Below, piece by piece: positions 9,305-12,252 of a stretch of DNA of 12,252 bases. Source of the DNA: Larix sibirica (taxonomy: Eukaryota > Streptophyta > Pinopsida > Pinales > Pinaceae); the NCBI GenBank assembly GCA_004151065.3, contig NWUY0300105987.1, positions 8,748-20,999 of the forward strand, in the 5' to 3' direction. The translations under genes were made by a program, and so were the position numbers. Under the pieces are notes generated by a model, which saw only the letters and a program-made list of their open reading frames with translations, did no database searches and was not told where the DNA came from. Within the stretch, counting starts at the first letter, position 1. Each line of letters opens with the position of its first letter.

Positions 9305-9675
9305 GGTGCATTGGATATGCTTTAAAATGTTTAAGAGACGTGTTTAAATATATATTTAAAAAATAAGTAAAGTAAAGTCTTAAGAGTGAAATATAACATG
9401 TATATATATATATTATGAAAACAAGTTTAGATTGGAAATAGAGGAGAATAAATATATTGTAGGTAAAATTCTAGAATTTCACCATGATAATAATAGACAA
9501 TATTTACTAGTTAATTTTAATATTTTTATAATTTATATAAATGATTGTAGTAATAAAAGTAAAGTAATTTGATTAATTAAAAGAAAGTGTTTTTTTATAA
9601 AAATAATAAAAATGAAAGTATTGAGTAGATTTAATGGTTAAAAATTTGTGTTATTTTTTAATTTAGTTTTTTTGG
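9305..9675. other. Gene-free AT-rich stretch
   Basis: Contains a short (TA)n microsatellite at about 9401-9413 and otherwise only A/T-rich sequence. No gene or element is recognised. Confidence 0.45.
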
Positions 9676-9989
9676 TTCCTTGTCTCTTAAACAATGGGGA
9701 CTGAGGTTTCAAGGGGTTTCATAAATCAATTTGGTGGGTTTTTTCCTTTAAATAAAGAGATCTTATACATCAATTTTGTGCCGTCCTTTGTCCCTCAAAT
9801 AAAGGGGTCTCATACATCAAGTTGGTCTTTGACTATGTTGTAATCTTAAATTAATCATTATCATGAATCTCTTCTTTAAATAATGGGGCTATCAATTTAG
9901 TGTCTTCTTAAATAGTGACCTTAAAATTAAATTATTCTTACGAGGTCCCTTGTCAATCTTAAAATAGATCTCATACAACAATTTAATAT
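9676..9989. repeat. Degenerate tandem array, unit about 43-60 bp
   Basis: At least three consecutive units (about 9676-9735, 9739-9780 and 9784-9826), and two more worn ones (about 9868-9902 and 9946-9989), follow the order: ccttTgtc, ctcaaataaagg, tctcatacatcaa, tttggt. The third unit (9784-9826) is the clearest. Spacing and length vary, so this is an old array with indels rather than a young satellite. The units are more GC-rich than the flanks. No coding frame runs through them. Confidence 0.5.
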
Positions 9990-10134
9990 TTAGCTAAATA
10001 GTATTTTAATATTATAATATTATTATTACAATAATGATAACAACTACAAATAAAAACAATTTATCTAAATTATTTTAAAATAATAATTCATATTAATATT
10101 ATTTAAAATTATAACAAACATTTAACCAATTCTC

Positions 10135-10218
10135 TCAATAAACTACAAATAAGAATAATCTATATGTTTCACTATTTCAATAAACTACAAATAAGAATAA
10201 TCTATATATTTTACTATT
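10135..10218. repeat. Tandem duplication, 42-bp unit, two copies
   Basis: Copies at 10135-10176 and 10177-10218 begin tcaataaactacaaataag and end tttYactatt. They are directly adjacent and differ at two positions. A weaker trace of the unit (caactacaaataaaaacaat) lies upstream at about 10041-10060. Confidence 0.85.
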
Positions 10219-10379
10219 TGAACCATTTTTCATATTGGTCTTCTTTTGTCCAAAATGCTTATGAAATTGTAGATATCTGTTGTTGAAATTGCATTCGGGT
10301 GTTATAAGGTTATTTGAGGGTTGTGAATCCTTGTGCAATAAAAAAAATGAAATTTAAACCATGAAAAAACACAATTTTA
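10219..10379. other. Non-coding sequence downstream of the minus-strand fragment
   Basis: No gene is visible. On the minus strand an AATAAA (plus 10376-10381) overlaps the stop codon of the neighbouring open fragment, so this stretch would be its 3' end if the fragment was once a gene. Confidence 0.3.
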
Positions 10380-10538
10380 TTAATTAGTGAAAAAGTATAA
10401 AGTTTTCTTGGAAGGCAAGAAACAATTATCAACCCAAGAATCAAAAGCATTTGACATGAATGGAACTCTATCCCTTTGTGGATCATTAGTAGTGAACTGG
10501 TTTTCTAGCATATGCTCATAGCAATCACCATCTTCCAA
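10380..10538 (-). other. Possible C-terminal coding remnant, family unknown
   Basis: The minus strand is open for 52 codons between a TAA directly upstream (plus 10539-10541) and a TAA at 10380-10382. The peptide begins LEDGDCYEHMLENQF and ends FDSWVDNCFLPSKK then TLYFFTN. Its amino-acid mix (D, E, N, W, C, P spread evenly) looks more like real protein than the hydrophobic, low-complexity readings typical of this AT-rich DNA, and an AATAAA overlaps the stop. There is no good upstream start: the first ATG is the tenth codon. I cannot name a family. An open stretch of this length is expected by chance several times in a window of this size, so the coding claim is weak. It could be the last exon or a fragment of a dead gene. 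Confidence 0.22.
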
Positions 10539-10595
10539 TTAATAATGACAATCCTCACCATCATTTTTTCTAATTAATAATGACGGTCCTCACCA
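10533..10595. repeat. 28-bp unit duplicated with 35-bp offset
   Basis: Copies at 10533-10560 and 10568-10595 share aattaataatgac and tcctcacca and differ at three positions, with a T-rich spacer between them. The unit lies just upstream (minus strand) of the open fragment at 10380-10538. The 35-bp offset is not a multiple of three, so the duplication would not preserve a reading frame. Confidence 0.75.
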
Positions 10596-10599
10596 CCAA

Positions 10600-11180
10600 T
10601 TTAATTAAATTATCATAGTTTTTATCATCTAACCAAAAAAAAGTAAACTGTGAATGAAAAGATTTAACAAGTTTAAATACACGAGAGAGATTAAGACGAA
10701 TCTAACGTAGAATTAAAATATTGGGAGGTTAAGAAAAATATAATCTCATAGAAATGGAAAGGGAAAGGCTGAGGGGATCATTAAGCAGTCACATTCGTCG
10801 CGTGAAACGTGAAGTGGAAGGCGTGAAAGAAGAAGGGAGATAGGTCTGTTTGAAGGGGACTGAAAAGACAATGAAGGGCTGTAAATAAATGTGACCTGCC
10901 TGTTGTGGCTGGAAGTAGCCACTGTCGGTCGCCAATCATCAGACATCCGTGCTCCGGGTAGCCTTTGTGCCCTTTATATTCTTGCCACTCACGACTTATA
11001 CCTATCCTCGCCTCGTCTTTGCGGAAAGTATGTCGGGTCAGTAGGCCTTGGATTTGATGCCGTGATCGCCTCAGTTTCCACGTACCCCGCACGCCTGCAG
11101 ATCGACAGTAACACAAATGGGTTTTTAAAAATCGATTCAAGGGATCCAAGGGATCATCCGAACACGAATATTCTTCGATA
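10600..11180 (+). promoter_or_regulatory. Putative old upstream region of the DUF617-like gene
   Basis: From about 10740 onward base composition shifts from very AT-rich to balanced, running without a break into the gene remnant. A CCAAT pentamer lies at 10932-10936 and a TATATT at about 10975-10980, some 205 bp before the proposed start codon; these are plausible but weak core-promoter elements. Open frames on both strands here (for example 10781-11194 minus and 10891-11181 plus) overlap each other and have no family motif. I take the stretch as promoter plus 5' untranslated sequence, by position only. Confidence 0.3.
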
Positions 11181-11183
11181 ATG

Positions 11184-11737
11184 ATGAGAACCACGATAGA
11201 TTTAGGAGGCAGCTTCGAGAGTAGAAGGGCGGGGATACAGATAATACGTAGCTACACGTCTGTTGAGTGCGAGAAGGATGTCCGCTGTTGGAGGTCTCTC
11301 AGATCTCTGCAAGAGTTCATGCTGCCCGCTTGATGCGCCTGCACGGCCTCGGTGGACGACGACGACGCCGAGTCCACGACCACGGTGTCGACTACTCTGG
11401 GATCCACGGTCACTGGCACCATATTCGGGCACCGGAAGGGGCGCGTCAGCTTCTGCATCCAAGAAGACTGCCGTGGCCCTCCATTCGTGGTGCTGGAATT
11501 CGCGCTGCCCACGCAGTCCTTGGCCAAGGAGATGCAGCACGGCCTGCTGAGGATAACGTTGGAATGCCACAAGCACCGATCTGACGGAGCCCCCTCGCTC
11601 TGCTCTTCGCCGTCCCCGTCTGGACCATGTACTGCAACGGACGAAGAGCCGGGTTAGCCGTTAAACGCCAGGCTACCGAGAGGGACCGTGCGATTCTGGA
11701 GCTCGTGGAGTCGGTGTCCAAAGAGGGTGGAGTGTGA
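11184..11737 (+). pseudogene. MIZU-KUSSEI1-like (DUF617) gene, disrupted and 3'-truncated
   Basis: DUF617 proteins are specific to land plants; Arabidopsis MIZ1 is needed for root hydrotropism and associates with the endoplasmic reticulum. Paired ATGs lie at 11181 and 11184, the first after an in-frame TAA at 11109. I use 11184 because the start then reads MRTTIDLGG, like the MRTI-DLG start of many family members. A basic segment WRSLRSLQEFMLP follows (residues 36-48), then a TGA at 11331-11333 (codon 50). The same frame continues into an acidic, Thr-rich linker and the DUF617 domain: VTGTIFGHRKGRVSF (from residue 76), then VLEFALPTQSLAKEM, LLRITLEC. Near 11590-11594, a run of five C, the match leaves this frame and resumes one frame over with VPVWTMYCNGRRAG, ATERDRAILELVESVS, ending at TGA 11735-11737. 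The final third of the domain (the MYMRARFERV and QELSIFLLR-type parts) is absent. GC-rich codon use contrasts sharply with the flanks. The gene is usually intronless, so a missing second exon is less likely than truncation. A C-run sequencing error could explain the frameshift but not the TGA or the lost end. Confidence 0.85.
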
Positions 11738-11793
11738 GGAAGTGCACTGGAGAAGTTGCTCCAATGGGAAAGTTGGCAACATGCCACGTTGTT

Positions 11794-11938
11794 AAAAAAT
11801 CATTATTGTTTGATACCGAAAAGTAGTCTAAGGTATCCTTATAAAGTGCAAGTGGTGGGGATAATAGTGGGGATTCGAACCAATGATGATTACCAAAGGG
11901 GATGGTGTTCATGACATCATTGTGGAATAGTTAACTAG
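11794..11938 (-). mobile_element. Possible second tRNA-derived SINE-like segment
   Basis: On the minus strand an A-box-like region (CTAGTTAACTATTCC, plus 11924-11938) is followed, about 45 bp on, by GGTTCGAATCC (plus 11871-11881), a perfect Pol III B box, then CCCACTATTATCCCC. The order and the CACT-TTATCCCC block after the B box resemble the element at 565-768. The right part toward 11794 ends near a run of six T (minus-strand sense). No clear target-site duplication could be found by eye, so both ends are approximate. It is not a tRNA: no acceptor stem or anticodon arm can be drawn. It lies immediately downstream of the truncated DUF617 sequence. Confidence 0.4.
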
Positions 11939-12252
11939 AGAAAGTAATTCGATAGGAGAACCAAGGTGGGGATCATCCCAAGGACAAAGGAAACCATCAC
12001 GTCTAAGAGTTGTTCATGGTCATGGGGGTCATGTAATTTCATAATCATATAGGCATGCATACTTACACAGATGGGAGGAGGAGAAATTGGCTTTGTTTCA
12101 TTGAGGAGGTATTAGAGGAGAAGGTGAAGGGGTGTACACTTGATTGCTTCGAAGAGGCGCATTCTACAACTCACTAGTGTATGTGTAATCTCTTCCGTGC
12201 TCATTTCGGAGCTGACACGTATCCTTTTTAAAAATAATAAAATATTATAAAA
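11939..12252. other. Flank without recognised gene
   Basis: The plus strand at 12055-12177 has a 40-codon open frame beginning MHTYTDGRRRNWLC, rich in E, K and C. It matches no family I recognise and is short enough to be chance. The missing C-terminal part of the DUF617 protein is not found here in any frame I examined. The last 30 bases return to AT-rich sequence. Confidence 0.4.

Noticed and set aside
10007-10022. 16-bp perfect palindrome taatattataatatta
   Set aside because: Expected in sequence that is nearly all A and T; no adjoining feature gives it meaning.
10781-11194. 137-codon minus-strand open frame, the longest in the window
   Set aside because: It has no recognisable motif, lies opposite the upstream region of the DUF617 sequence and overlaps a 96-codon plus-strand frame over the same bases. 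The better base balance here lengthens open frames by chance.
11202-11787. Several 100-124 codon frames on both strands over the DUF617 region
   Set aside because: They are shadows of the GC-rich DUF617 coding sequence. Only the plus-strand frame carrying VTGTIFG and the neighbouring frame carrying WTMYCNG match the family.
11860-11900. GGTTCGAATCC on the minus strand as the T arm of a tRNA gene
   Set aside because: No acceptor stem, D arm or anticodon arm can be drawn around it. The A-box-like region is too far upstream for a tRNA.
12055-12177. 40-codon plus-strand frame near the right end
   Set aside because: Short, without a family motif, and not the missing C-terminal part of the DUF617 protein.

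Overview
The window looks like intergenic DNA from a land plant with a large, repeat-rich genome, most probably a gymnosperm (conifer-like). Three things point that way. The DNA is AT-rich and almost gene-free over about 11 kb. The one recognisable host gene remnant, near the right end, belongs to the MIZU-KUSSEI1 (MIZ1)/DUF617 family, which is restricted to land plants. In the middle lies a decayed Penelope-like retroelement (PLE) reverse transcriptase; among plants, endonuclease-type PLEs are best known from conifers (the 'Dryad' elements, proposed to have been acquired from arthropods). The species assignment is inference: nothing here names a species.

Layout. Positions 1-1,000: a tRNA-derived SINE-like insertion on the minus strand (about 565-768), bounded by a 16-bp near-perfect target-site duplication, that landed in the arm of an older hairpin (MITE-like) element (769-865 plus part of the left flank). 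Positions 1,000-4,100: decayed AT-rich DNA with short direct repeats and no recognisable gene. Positions 4,150-5,420, minus strand: the PLE reverse transcriptase fossil, in several frames, followed from the finger-domain DKG region through the KIHKEG motif and RT core to the thumb; the expected catalytic Asp pair is not visible. Positions 5,420-10,350: AT-rich DNA with several unrelated local duplications (28-, 59-, 19-, 35-, about 60-, about 45- and 42-bp units). Positions 10,380-10,600: a short minus-strand open stretch that may be the end of an unidentified protein, preceded by a duplicated 28-bp unit. Positions 10,600-11,180: sequence of more balanced composition that may be the old upstream region of the DUF617 gene. 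Positions 11,184-11,737, plus strand: the GC-rich DUF617/MIZ1-like reading frame, broken by an early TGA, a frameshift near a run of five C and loss of the C-terminal third. Positions 11,794-11,938: a second tRNA-like promoter-bearing segment with a perfect B box on the minus strand, directly downstream of the truncated gene.

I see no intact protein-coding gene, no operon, no rRNA or functional tRNA, and no CRISPR array. Most open frames of 60-137 codons are either chance openings in AT-rich DNA or shadows of the DUF617 sequence. The biology here is mainly a record of insertion and decay: a retroelement fossil of unusual ancestry, two short Pol III-type elements, a hairpin element and a pseudogenised member of a plant-specific gene family.
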